A stretch of DNA of 64,000 nucleotides, from contig NZ_JASHJL010000011.1 of assembly GCF_030733205.1 (NCBI RefSeq), forward strand, positions 79,960 to 143,959, written 5' to 3'. The position numbers were made by a program, and so were the translations under genes. Shown here piece by piece: positions 48,298 to 55,915 of the stretch. Each line of letters starts with the position of its first letter. Position 1 is the first letter of the stretch. This stretch comes from Mameliella sp. MMSF_3455 (GTDB lineage: Bacteria > Pseudomonadota > Alphaproteobacteria > Rhodobacterales > Rhodobacteraceae). Under the pieces are notes generated by a model. The model searched no databases and had not been told where the DNA came from. It was given only the letters and a program-made list of their open reading frames with translations.

Positions 48298-48401
48298 GAA
48301 ACGCTCCCTGCCCTGCTGCCCGGCCCGATGCCCCGCGTCAAACTAGCAGGCGCCCGCGCCGCCGCAACCGCGCAGCATGCCGGCCCCGAGGAGGCGTGGC
48401 G

Positions 48402-49607
48402 TCAGCTGACCTCGTCGCCGGGCCACATGCCCTCGAGAACGTCGCGCCCGGTCAGCCGCGCGTGCTGTTGCAGCGCGAACCGGTCGGTCATCCCGGCAAT
48501 GTAATCCGCCACCAGCCGTGCCAGCGCCGCTTCGCCCTCGGCCGCGGCGACGTCGCCCTGCCAACGCTGAGGCAGCAGCGTCGGATCTCCCATGTAGATC
48601 GGGAACAACTCGTTGACCGCCAGCGTGACCCGGGCGCGCTGTTCCATGACTTTGGGCGCGCGGTACATGTTGGCGAACAGAAAGGCGCGGATCTGCTTGA
48701 GGTCGGTCCACATTGCGTCTGAAAAGGCGATCACGGGACGGCCAAGGTCCCGCACCTCCTGCGCGGATTGCGCGCCCGACCCGATCAGCTTGGCACGCGA
48801 GGTGTCGATCAGGTCCGACACCATCGCCCCGAAGACCCGCCGCAGCGCCTCGTGCCGGCGCCGGTAGGAATCCGTGCCGGGGTACTTGCGGTCGACCTCG
48901 GCGTAGGCCTCGCCCACGATGGGCAGCGCGGTGATCTCTTCTTCCGTGAACAGCCCGGCGCGCAGACCGTCGTGCAGGTCATGGTTGTTGTAGGCCACGT
49001 CGTCGGACAGTGCGGCCACCTGCGCCTCGGCGCTGGCATGGGTGTGCAGCTCCAGGTCATCCTGCGCATTGTATTCCGCCAGCGCATGCGGGATCTCGCC
49101 GACCAGCGTTCCATCCGGACCAAGCGGCGCCACGGGGCCGTTGTGCTTGGCGATGCCTTCCAGCGTGTCCCAGGTCAGGTTCAGCCCGTCGAACTCGGCA
49201 TAATGACGTTCCAGACGGGTGACGATGCGCAGGGTCTGCGCGTTGTGATCAAAGCCGCCATAGGGTGCCATGAGCGCATGGAGCGCATCTTCGCCAGTGT
49301 GGCCAAAAGGCGTGTGTCCCAGGTCATGCGCCAGCGCCACTGCCTCTGTCAGGTCGGTGTTCAGGTCCAGCGCATTGGCGATGGTTCGTGCCACCTGCGC
49401 CACCTCGATCGAATGGGTCAGCCGGGTGCGATAGAAATCGCCCTCGTGTTCGACGAAAACCTGCGTCTTGTGTTTCAGCCGGCGGAAGGCAGAGCAGTGA
49501 ATGATCCGGTCGCGGTCGCGCTGGAAACAGGACCGGTGAGCGCTTTCTTCTTCCGGGAAGTGGCGTCCCCGCGCACTGTCATGTGTCGAGGCAAAGCTGG
49601 CGCGCAT
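48402..49607 (-). CDS. dgt: Deoxyguanosinetriphosphate triphosphohydrolase-like protein
   Basis: A 401-residue HD-domain enzyme that cleaves dNTPs to nucleoside and triphosphate. The N-terminal part has CFQRDRDRIIHCSAFRRLKHKTQVF; metal ligands are in THSIEVAQVART and ALAHDLGHTPFGHTGE, with a later Asp in ALSDDVAYNNHDL. ATG at 49607 gives the usual start. An upstream TTG is not favoured. Length and end are normal for the short Dgt subfamily of alphaproteobacteria. Confidence 0.93.
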   Translation of the reverse strand: MRASFASTHDSARGRHFPEEESAHRSCFQRDRDRIIHCSAFRRLKHKTQVFVEHEGDFYRTRLTHSIEVAQVARTIANALDLNTDLTEAVALAHDLGHTPFGHTGEDALHALMAPYGGFDHNAQTLRIVTRLERHYAEFDGLNLTWDTLEGIAKHNGPVAPLGPDGTLVGEIPHALAEYNAQDDLELHTHASAEAQVAALSDDVAYNNHDLHDGLRAGLFTEEEITALPIVGEAYAEVDRKYPGTDSYRRRHEALRRVFGAMVSDLIDTSRAKLIGSGAQSAQEVRDLGRPVIAFSDAMWTDLKQIRAFLFANMYRAPKVMEQRARVTLAVNELFPIYMGDPTLLPQRWQGDVAAAEGEAALARLVADYIAGMTDRFALQQHARLTGRDVLEGMWPGDEVS

Positions 49608-49959
49608 GTGAAACAGTCCCAAGTTGCTTGTCCCGCGGCTCTCTTATCCGGCTGCTCTTGCAATAACAACGACTTGCGACATACCGCCCGGTCGGGCCCC
49701 GGCGCGGCCGCCAAATTCGGCGCCCAATCGCCGGTATACACCAGATGTAGAGAACCGATTTTATCCCCACGTCCGGCATCGCAGCAACGGATTCGCGGAC
49801 CTTGATGCCACGAACGCCGGAAATGGCCGATTGAGCCTTTTCAGGCACTTGGAGAATTCCGCGCCCTCCCAAACGTCCGGGGTTCCTTACTTTGCCGGGT
49901 TCCGGCGAGAAGCTAGACTGGGGCCAAGATTTTTTAGCGTTCAACCCTTGGAGAAAGCC
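49608..49959. other. Intergenic region between divergent dgt and the pseudoprotease gene
   Basis: These 352 bases hold no gene I can support. They must contain the leftward promoter of dgt and the rightward promoter of the gene at 49960, whose ribosome site TTGGAGAAAG is at 49949-49958. No repeats or strong hairpins stand out. Confidence 0.5.
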
Positions 49960-51087
49960 ATGTTCAGCCCCCTGCGCAGCGTCGCGTTTTGCTGCATCAC
50001 CCTCGCCCTGCCGGCGCCCGCGCTGGCCGATCTTGTCCTCGACAAGGACAGTGACCCCAAGAAGCGGATAAACGAAACCCTTGTCCTTGATCCGACGGCC
50101 AAGCCGGACAAGGACGATGGCACGATCACGATCAAGTCCAAGAACCCCACCGCGATCAATCCGGGCGCACCGCCCGCCAAGGCCCCCAATCCCTCGACGC
50201 GCCCGCCGCGCCCGAACCCGCCGGGCGGCCCGATTGTCACCCAGCCCATCAAGAATCCAGGCGCCACGCCGCCGCCCGGACCCAGCCCGGTAGAGCCGCA
50301 ACAGGCACGCAGCCCGCTGCCCACCCCGGTGCCGCCCGCAGGCAGTCCGCCACCGCGCAACGCCGGTGCCCCGATCGATCCGACGCCCTCGGTCGATGTA
50401 ACACCGGTCGAGGAAATGCCCTATATCTCCTTCGCGGCGCCGGCCTACAGCGACGGCTACGAGGTCTCGGTCATCAACAGCATGCGCGGCGCAGGCCGCA
50501 TCCGCGTGACCACGGACTATGGCCCGGTCTATTGCTCTGGCTTCGTCTTTGGCCCCTCGGTGGTGGCGACCTCCTATGCCTGCGTGCCGGGCATCCTTGA
50601 AGATCCACGCGTCAGCGCCAGCAAGATCGAGGAAATCCGCATCGTGTTCGACCACGTCTTTCCCGACCAGCGCCTGTGGACCGCGCAGGGATATGTCCTG
50701 ACCCTGGACAGCGAGCTGTCCAGCCGGGAAACCGGGCTGGCGATCCTGCACATCGCCGATCCCGACACGAAGTTCTCTGCCGACCGCATCCAGCGCGTGG
50801 GCCAGGCCACGCCCGATCCGCGCGCACCGCTCTACATGCTCAGCTTTCCGCGGGGCGGATCCATGCAGATGCAGCATTGCAGCGCGCTGCCGACGGATCC
50901 GGCCTACCTGCCCGCCAAGTCCTACGAGCACAACTGCCTGAGCGATTACGGCGACCTCGGCGCGCCGATCTACGATGCCGCGACCGGCGCGGTCGTCGGG
51001 TTGCACCTGAGCCACGAACTGTCGACCGGCCGCCGCTTTGCGCAGCACACGATCGACCTCGCGAACTGGATCGGCGACCAGCAATAA
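49960..51087 (+). CDS. Secreted trypsin-fold pseudoprotease with Pro-rich linker
   Basis: A 375-residue exported protein. Residues 1-24 are a signal peptide ending ALA-DL. Residues about 60-140 are low-complexity and Pro-rich (PPGPSPVEPQQ type). From about 150 a trypsin-like domain follows, but all three catalytic positions appear lost: the His region reads VVATSYACV (for LTNHHCV), the Asp region reads SSRETGLAILHI (for DYALLRL), and the Ser region reads CLSDYGDLGAPIYD (for GDSGSPV). The flanking Cys, the GAPIYD strand and VVGLHL are kept, so the fold is probably intact. It likely serves as a binding or inhibitor protein. A relative is at the left edge of the window. Confidence 0.75.
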   Translation: MFSPLRSVAFCCITLALPAPALADLVLDKDSDPKKRINETLVLDPTAKPDKDDGTITIKSKNPTAINPGAPPAKAPNPSTRPPRPNPPGGPIVTQPIKNPGATPPPGPSPVEPQQARSPLPTPVPPAGSPPPRNAGAPIDPTPSVDVTPVEEMPYISFAAPAYSDGYEVSVINSMRGAGRIRVTTDYGPVYCSGFVFGPSVVATSYACVPGILEDPRVSASKIEEIRIVFDHVFPDQRLWTAQGYVLTLDSELSSRETGLAILHIADPDTKFSADRIQRVGQATPDPRAPLYMLSFPRGGSMQMQHCSALPTDPAYLPAKSYEHNCLSDYGDLGAPIYDAATGAVVGLHLSHELSTGRRFAQHTIDLANWIGDQQ

Positions 51088-51205
51088 GCGTCAAAAACAC
51101 GTAAACTGCCCACTGCGCCGCCCCTTCCCGAACCGGGAGGGGGCGGCTTGCTTGAAGGGGCCAATGTGATGCATATATTGAGGCCGAACAGGTTGAGAGG
51201 ACACA

Positions 51206-51529
51206 ATGCAACTGCCGCCGAAAGTGACCGACCGTGCCTTTGCCCGCCTCGCCGAGATCGGCGCGGGCGCGGATGGCAAGGCCCTGCGCGTGGCCGTCGA
51301 GGGTGGCGGCTGTTCGGGGTTTCAATACGACATCAAGCTGGACGACCCCGCCGATGACGACATGATCATCGCCGAGGGCGAGGAGCGCGTGATTGTCGAT
51401 CCCGTGTCCCTGCCCTTCCTGTCCGGTGCGGTCATCGACTTCACGGACGAACTGATCGGCGCGCGGTTCACCATCGAAAACCCCAATGCGACCAGTTCCT
51501 GCGGCTGCGGCACATCGTTTTCAATGTAG
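51206..51529 (+). CDS. erpA: ErpA/IscA-type iron-sulfur insertion protein
   Basis: A 107-residue A-type carrier that delivers Fe-S clusters to target proteins. The three Cys ligands are in VEGGGCSGFQY and SSCGCGTSF. AGAGGA precedes the ATG at 51206. In related genomes an erpA-type gene lies divergent from dgt; here the pseudoprotease gene has come between them. A terminator follows. Confidence 0.93.
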   Translation: MQLPPKVTDRAFARLAEIGAGADGKALRVAVEGGGCSGFQYDIKLDDPADDDMIIAEGEERVIVDPVSLPFLSGAVIDFTDELIGARFTIENPNATSSCGCGTSFSM

Positions 51530-51556
51530 TCCGGGCCGGTCGGGAAGAATTGGAAA

Positions 51557-51592
51557 AGGGCGCCACGTATGGGCGCTCTTTCTGTTTCAAGC
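51557..51592 (+). terminator. Terminator after erpA
   Basis: AGGGCGCC (51557-51564) pairs with GGCGCTCT (51572-51579), one G-T pair included, around a 7-base loop; a T-rich tract follows. It lies 28 bases after the stop and just before the end of the convergent transporter gene. Confidence 0.65.
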
Positions 51593-51603
51593 TGACTGCC
51601 GGA

Positions 51604-52497
51604 TCATTCGGCCGGGATGACACGGGGCCGCGACAGGTGTTCCTCGAAGACCAGCCAGAAGCCAGATCCGACCACCAGCATCACGCCCGCCCAGGTGCCC
51701 AGCGTCGGAACCTCGCCAAAGACCAGGAAGCCGATCACGACCATCCATACGAACTGCAGGTTCATCAGGGGCGTGGCGACATAGGCCGGCAGCAGGCGCA
51801 GCGCCTCGGCGACAACATAGCGGGCTGCGAAGAGGGCGGCGGCATAGGCGCCGACCCAGCCAAGGTCGGTCAGGCTCATTGGTTTCCAGACGAAAGGCAG
51901 CGCCAGCGCCATCACCACCATGAGTGCGGCATTGGGCCAGAAGACCTGTGCCAGAGGCGCACGCTCGACCTTGGCGATGGCCCGCGCGGCCAGCATCGAG
52001 CCACAGCCGGACACGGCGGCCAGCAAGGCCCAGGCATGACCGGCCTGAGCACCGGACAAACCGCCCGGCATCAGGAAGAGGATGCCGCCGACACCAAGTC
52101 CCAGAGCCGCCCAGGCCGCGGGACGCGGCGTCTCGCCCAGAACCGGGCCGGACAGGGCAGCCGCGATCAGCGGGATCAGACCGATGAACAGGAACACATC
52201 CGCGAAGGGAAGCAGGCGAAAGGCCTGAAAGAAGGCCAGCGAAGCGATCACCGTCAGCACGGCGCGGATCGCCATCGCCTTTTTCGAGCGGACCCGCAGG
52301 CCGGGTCCATTTGTGTCGGCCCGTGCCCCCGCCAGGGAGAACAGCAGAACCAGTGCCGAGGACAGGACGAAGAGCTGCGGCGCCGCATATCCGCCCGCGA
52401 TGAACTTGGTGATCCCGTCCGCGGCGGCCATCATGCCGGTGTAGACGAGGATGAGCGCCGCGCCCAGCGTCGCCCCGGAAAGCGCCACCCGGGTCAT
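51604..52497 (-). CDS. EamA/DMT family transporter in the repeat-protein operon
   Basis: A 297-residue inner membrane protein with about ten spans and two EamA repeats. Characteristic parts are ASLAFFQAFRLLPFADVFLFIGLIPLI in the first repeat with the pair-motif LGETPRPAAWAALGLGVGGI, and LLPAYVATPLMNLQFVWMVVIGFLVFGEVPTLG in the second. The ATG overlaps the stop of the 352-residue gene (ATGA), so its translation is coupled to it. In that setting it is a candidate exporter for a product of the operon, although many EamA proteins export common metabolites and chance linkage is possible. Confidence 0.88.
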   Translation of the reverse strand: MTRVALSGATLGAALILVYTGMMAAADGITKFIAGGYAAPQLFVLSSALVLLFSLAGARADTNGPGLRVRSKKAMAIRAVLTVIASLAFFQAFRLLPFADVFLFIGLIPLIAAALSGPVLGETPRPAAWAALGLGVGGILFLMPGGLSGAQAGHAWALLAAVSGCGSMLAARAIAKVERAPLAQVFWPNAALMVVMALALPFVWKPMSLTDLGWVGAYAAALFAARYVVAEALRLLPAYVATPLMNLQFVWMVVIGFLVFGEVPTLGTWAGVMLVVGSGFWLVFEEHLSRPRVIPAE

Positions 52498-53552
52498 GCG
52501 CGGCCTGCCCGGGCAAAGCCTTCGAAATAGGCGTCGAACAGATCGCTGGACTGCGAGGCAACGCTGAGCAGATCGCGCGCCTCGGGGGACAGAGACGGTT
52601 CCATCCGTGGCCGCATCCTGTCCCAGTCACCCGACCGGTGGTCCAGCCCGTAGATCGCCTGGCTCAGCTCGCGCAGGACGGTCTGGGCTCGGGCGCCGCG
52701 TTCGAACCGCAGCCGCTCATCGCAGACCGGCTTGCGGAACAGGGGCGCGCCGGTGACGGCCTGGTGCCAGTTGCACACGAGGTATTCGTGATAGTCGTCG
52801 TTGATCGAGGCATGAGCATCCGCGACGACACCGTAAGCTCCGGTTTCCTGTTGCAGCCAGGCCGTCCAGACGGCGGGCGGCATCTGTCCCGCATGGCGCA
52901 GGGCAATGCAGATTTCCGCCAGCAGGTCGGCGTTCTGGTCCAGGAAAGCGGTCAGCCCGGCGAAATGCAGGCTCTGGATGGCCTCCGGGGGCAGGTCCGG
53001 ATCGCGGCGGCCATACTCGGACAGGTAGTAGACGATGTGCGTCAATTCATAGGCGGCCTTCTTGTTCGGCAGCGCAAAGGTCTTTGTGCGCAAGCAGAAG
53101 GCACGCAGCCGATCGTTCAGGCCGGGATCGCGGATCGGATCGACGCCGCGACGGGTCATCAAGCGCCGCGCCTCGGCACGCTGCAAGTCCGAAAGTTCGG
53201 CCTCTGCCAGCCCTTCGCGGGCCGCGAAATCCACCATTTTCTGCGCCTCGTACCCCGGCATCCCGAGGTCCTCGAGATCCAGCGCCAGCGAGAGAATGAA
53301 ACGGTAGTACTGCGGAAAGAACTCCAGCCGTTGCACCGCCTGGGCGTAGAACCCCGCATGGCGGGCCAGCGCCTCTGGAGCGACGGCCTGACCTGTGCAT
53401 TCAAGGATGTTCAGAAGCTCCGCGTTCTCCTTCAGCCAGAAAACGTCGTCGCCGTGGCGGCGATGATCGGCGAAGGCTCCCAGAAGCGCGGTGATCCGCG
53501 CTTCCAGGGGGGCTATCCGGGTCGGGACGGTCAGTTGGACGACATTGTTCAT
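52494..53552 (-). CDS. Unrecognised helical protein encoded after the repeat protein
   Basis: A 352-residue soluble protein with no signal peptide or membrane span that looks almost wholly alpha-helical. I cannot assign a function. Conserved-looking polar clusters are YELTHIVYYLSEYGRRD (about residues 170-186), DLLAEICIALRHAG and DDYHEYLVCNWHQAV, which place His, Asp and Glu on helices as in a metal or substrate site; Cys residues are few. ATG at 53552 has AGAGGAG eight to nine bases upstream, so the longer form is rejected. It starts 63 bases after the repeat-protein gene and its stop overlaps the transporter start. A maturation enzyme for the repeat protein is the most interesting reading but is inference. 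Confidence 0.75.
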   Translation of the reverse strand: MNNVVQLTVPTRIAPLEARITALLGAFADHRRHGDDVFWLKENAELLNILECTGQAVAPEALARHAGFYAQAVQRLEFFPQYYRFILSLALDLEDLGMPGYEAQKMVDFAAREGLAEAELSDLQRAEARRLMTRRGVDPIRDPGLNDRLRAFCLRTKTFALPNKKAAYELTHIVYYLSEYGRRDPDLPPEAIQSLHFAGLTAFLDQNADLLAEICIALRHAGQMPPAVWTAWLQQETGAYGVVADAHASINDDYHEYLVCNWHQAVTGAPLFRKPVCDERLRFERGARAQTVLRELSQAIYGLDHRSGDWDRMRPRMEPSLSPEARDLLSVASQSSDLFDAYFEGFARAGRA

Positions 53553-53615
53553 CGCTTGGCTCTCCTCTGTCTTGGCAGAGCGCACTGCGCCCCGCCCGGG
53601 TATCAGTGACGTCGA

Positions 53616-54095
53616 TCAGGCGCGCGCCGGGCCGGACCACGAGGTGAAGGCTTCGACATTGTCGCCTGCTTCACGGTCGCCGGCTGCGGGACCGGACCAG
53701 CTGGTGAAGGCCTGGACGTTGTCGCCGCTCTCGATGTCGCCAGCCGCCGGGCCGGACCACGAGGTGAAGGCCTCGACGTTGTCGCCTGCGTCGCGGCTGC
53801 CGCGCGCCGGGCCGGACCAGCTGGTGAAGGCTTCGACATGGCCACCGTTTTCCATGTCACCCGCAGCGGGACCGGACCAAGAGGTGTAAGCTTCGACTGC
53901 ATCACCAGATTCGCGGGTACCTGTCGCCGGACCGGACCAGGATGTGTAGGCTTCGACAGAGGCACCCGCGAACAGGTCGCCATCGGCCGGGCCCGACCAC
54001 GAGGTAAAGGCCTCGACGGCGTCGCCGGCGAAGGCGCTCGTTTCCGCTTTGGAAACGGTTTCTTTAGAGGTGTGCAGCTTGATGAGGGCAGTCAT
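53616..54095 (-). CDS. Seven-repeat protein, candidate multi-core precursor peptide
   Basis: A 159-residue protein. Residues 1-20 (MTALIKLHTSKETVSKAETS) form a Lys/Thr-rich leader-like start with no signal peptide character. Residues 21-159 are seven units of exactly 20 residues (the last one residue short). Each carries EA(F/Y)TSWSGPA (QA in unit 6) preceded by a G-(D/A/G)-x-V type stretch; the five or six linker positions vary. There is no Cys. AAAGGAG eight or nine bases before the ATG is a strong ribosome site. The gene is first in an operon with a helical protein and a transporter. It could be a precursor of modified peptides, or a structural repeat protein. Confidence 0.8.
   Translation of the reverse strand: MTALIKLHTSKETVSKAETSAFAGDAVEAFTSWSGPADGDLFAGASVEAYTSWSGPATGTRESGDAVEAYTSWSGPAAGDMENGGHVEAFTSWSGPARGSRDAGDNVEAFTSWSGPAAGDIESGDNVQAFTSWSGPAAGDREAGDNVEAFTSWSGPARA
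53619..54035 (-). repeat. Seven 60-bp in-frame tandem repeats
   Basis: The coding units repeat every 60 bases without a single insertion or deletion. The stretch for TSWSGPA is nearly the same in DNA (GGACCA with CTCGTGG or GCTGGTG-type wobble changes), while linker codons differ. This shows expansion by duplication followed by selection on the core. Confidence 0.9.
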
Positions 54096-54119
54096 GGGAT
54101 CGCTCCTTTTTCAGGTTGA

Positions 54120-54430
54120 GCAGCTATGCCCTTGAAATCTGCACGCAAAAATAGTTTGCAAAAAAGTTAATTCTTGTTAAGGTTGTTTAAGGAAAAGTTT
54201 ATCCACAGATGCGATTCGCGCAGGCGTTTCGGATCGCGCGACAATACGGGTTATCCACAGATACAAATTTTCTGTGGATAAATCCGGACTTTGCAGCGCA
54301 ACGGCACTTTGCAAACTCCTAAATCCACGAATCATACCCGAATCGAGCGGGTTCCAGAGGGTGCTTTGTGCCAGGCTTTACGCCGATAGGTTGCAGGTAC
54401 GTCACAAAGCTCAACCAAACTGATACAAAA
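54120..54430. other. DnaA-box-rich AT-rich region, candidate replication origin
   Basis: Three perfect DnaA boxes TTATCCACA lie at 54199-54207 (+), 54251-54259 (+) and 54273-54281 (-). Next to them is an AT-rich tract (about 54140-54200) with TTAA at 54167, 54177 and 54187 and the near-repeats TTGTTAAGG and TTGTTTAAGG, a possible unwinding element. GANTC sites, the CcrM methylation target, are at 54213, 54329 and 54340. No gene is visible. The rest, to 54509, contains the promoter region of xthA and, on the other strand, of the repeat-protein operon. Confidence 0.55.
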
Positions 54431-54509
54431 CAGGGCTTTACCTGACGCGCTTGACCGTCAGCCCCGCGCCTGCGATCCATGGCCCCCGGACAGGCAGGAG
54501 AAACGCGCC

Positions 54510-55292
54510 ATGAAGATCGCTACCTTCAACATCAACGGCATCAAGGCCCGCCTGCCCGCGGTGCTCGACTGGCTGGACGAGGCTCAGCCGGATGTCGTTC
54601 TCTGCCAGGAGATCAAGTCGATCGACGAGAATTTCCCGCGCGAGCCCTTCGAGGACCGCGGCTACAACGTCGAGACGCACGGACAGAAAAGCTTCAACGG
54701 GGTGGCGATCCTGTCCAAGCGCCCGCTCGAGGATGTCCGCCGCGGCCTGCCCGGCGACGACGCGGACGAACAGGCCCGCTGGATCGAGGCAACCGTCATG
54801 GGAGACGAACAGGCCGTGCGCGTCTGCGGGTTGTACCTGCCCAACGGCAACCCGGCACCGGGCCCGAAATACGACTACAAGCTGGCATGGATGGAACGGC
54901 TGGAAACCCGGGCCCGGGATCTGCTGGCCGAGGAAACCCCGGCGTTGATGGCGGGCGACTACAACGTGATCCCCCAGGCCGAGGATGCCGCCCGGCCCGA
55001 GACCTGGACCGAGGACGCCCTGTATCTGCCGCAGACCCGCGCGGCCTTTCGCAGGATCCTGAACCTCGGTTTCACCGAGGCGTTTCGGGCACGGACGCAG
55101 GCGCCGGGGCATTACAGTTTCTGGGATTACCAGGCCGGCGCCTGGCAGCGGAACAATGGAATCCGCATCGACCACCTGCTGCTGACGCCTGCGGCCGCGG
55201 ACCTGATGACCGACTGCCAGATCGACTCTGCCATTCGCGGGCGCGAAAAGCCCTCGGACCATGTCCCTGTGTGGATCGAGCTTGCCGTCTGA
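54510..55292 (+). CDS. xthA: Exodeoxyribonuclease III
   Basis: A 260-residue Mg-dependent AP endonuclease/exonuclease of base excision repair. Typical motifs are KIATFNINGIKARLPAVLDWL, CQEIKS with the metal Glu, NGVAILSKRPL, MAGDYNVIPQ with the active-site Asp/Asn, and RIDHLLLTP and EKPSDHVPVW at the end with the catalytic Asp-His pair. CAGGAGAAA precedes the ATG. It is the first gene to the right of the DnaA-box region. Confidence 0.95.
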   Translation: MKIATFNINGIKARLPAVLDWLDEAQPDVVLCQEIKSIDENFPREPFEDRGYNVETHGQKSFNGVAILSKRPLEDVRRGLPGDDADEQARWIEATVMGDEQAVRVCGLYLPNGNPAPGPKYDYKLAWMERLETRARDLLAEETPALMAGDYNVIPQAEDAARPETWTEDALYLPQTRAAFRRILNLGFTEAFRARTQAPGHYSFWDYQAGAWQRNNGIRIDHLLLTPAAADLMTDCQIDSAIRGREKPSDHVPVWIELAV

Positions 55293-55390
55293 CCGCCGCC
55301 GCCCCTGCCCGGCTTGATGCGCGTGCCTTGCACGCCGCTCGCTGGCACACTAATTCTGTAACAGACACCAGACGCGTGGAGACGCCTTAT

Positions 55391-55627
55391 ATGCCGATGT
55401 ATGCCCAGGAAATCGAGGACCTGTTGCGCGAGTCCTTTCCAGACGCCACGATCACCGTCGATGGAGAAGACGGCGTGCACATGTCGGCGATGGTCATCGA
55501 CGAGAGCTTTCGCGGCAAGAACCGGGTCCAGCAACAGAGAGCGGTCTATGCAGCCCTGAAGGGCAAGATGGATGGGCCCAGCGGCGCGCTTCATGCCCTT
55601 GCTCTCACAACAAAGGCCCCAGACTGA
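55391..55627 (+). CDS. bolA: BolA family protein
   Basis: A 78-residue BolA/IbaG-type protein. The fold is seen in QEIEDLLRESFPDATITVDGEDG and the loop and helix HMSAMVIDESFRGKNRVQQQRAVYAAL, where the His in ALHALAL near the end can bind a cluster. BolA proteins pair with CGFS glutaredoxins in Fe-S trafficking, and grxD lies 290 bases downstream. GGAG precedes the ATG at 55391; a second ATG two codons later is also possible. Confidence 0.9.
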   Translation: MPMYAQEIEDLLRESFPDATITVDGEDGVHMSAMVIDESFRGKNRVQQQRAVYAALKGKMDGPSGALHALALTTKAPD

Positions 55628-55633
55628 TCCCAT

Positions 55634-55867
55634 ATGCCCCTAGGCGTCATCGTTCCCCTGCTGCTTCTGCCCTTTCTTGCCATTTTCGTCTATGCGGCGT
55701 GGCATGAATACCGACGCTTCAGAGCGGAAGGCAAATCGACCTATGGTTTGACCTATGACCCCGAGTCGAACACCACCTTCGTGGGCACGATCCCGGACAG
55801 CGAGGACAGCTACGATCCGCAGGACTATGACCCCGAGAATACTGGATCGGACCGGGACCACGAGTGA
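55634..55867 (+). CDS. Small membrane protein between bolA and grxD
   Basis: A 77-residue protein with one span at about residues 4-22 (GVIVPLLLLPFLAIFVYAA) and an acidic, Tyr-rich tail (PDSEDSYDPQDYDPE). It starts 6 bases after bolA and is 48 bases before grxD, so all three are probably one transcript. I do not recognise the family. The acidic tail could face the cytoplasm and bind metal or protein, which is a guess. Confidence 0.75.
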   Translation: MPLGVIVPLLLLPFLAIFVYAAWHEYRRFRAEGKSTYGLTYDPESNTTFVGTIPDSEDSYDPQDYDPENTGSDRDHE

Positions 55868-55915
55868 TCGGGCCGATGACACCAGCAAAGACCACACAGA
55901 ACAGGACACCCCCAG

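Noticed and set aside
44950..48504. Open frame of nearly 1200 codons on the plus strand
   Set aside because: It is antisense to argS and the antiporter, both of which have clear family motifs; high GC leaves opposite frames open.
53491..53889. Plus-strand frame through the repeat region giving a repetitive Ser/Pro/Lys protein
   Set aside because: The same 60-bp period makes any frame repetitive. The minus frame has a strong ribosome site, a conserved core and operon neighbours; the plus frame has none.
53619..54035. CRISPR-like periodicity
   Set aside because: Units are contiguous 60-bp coding repeats with no unique spacers and no cas genes nearby.
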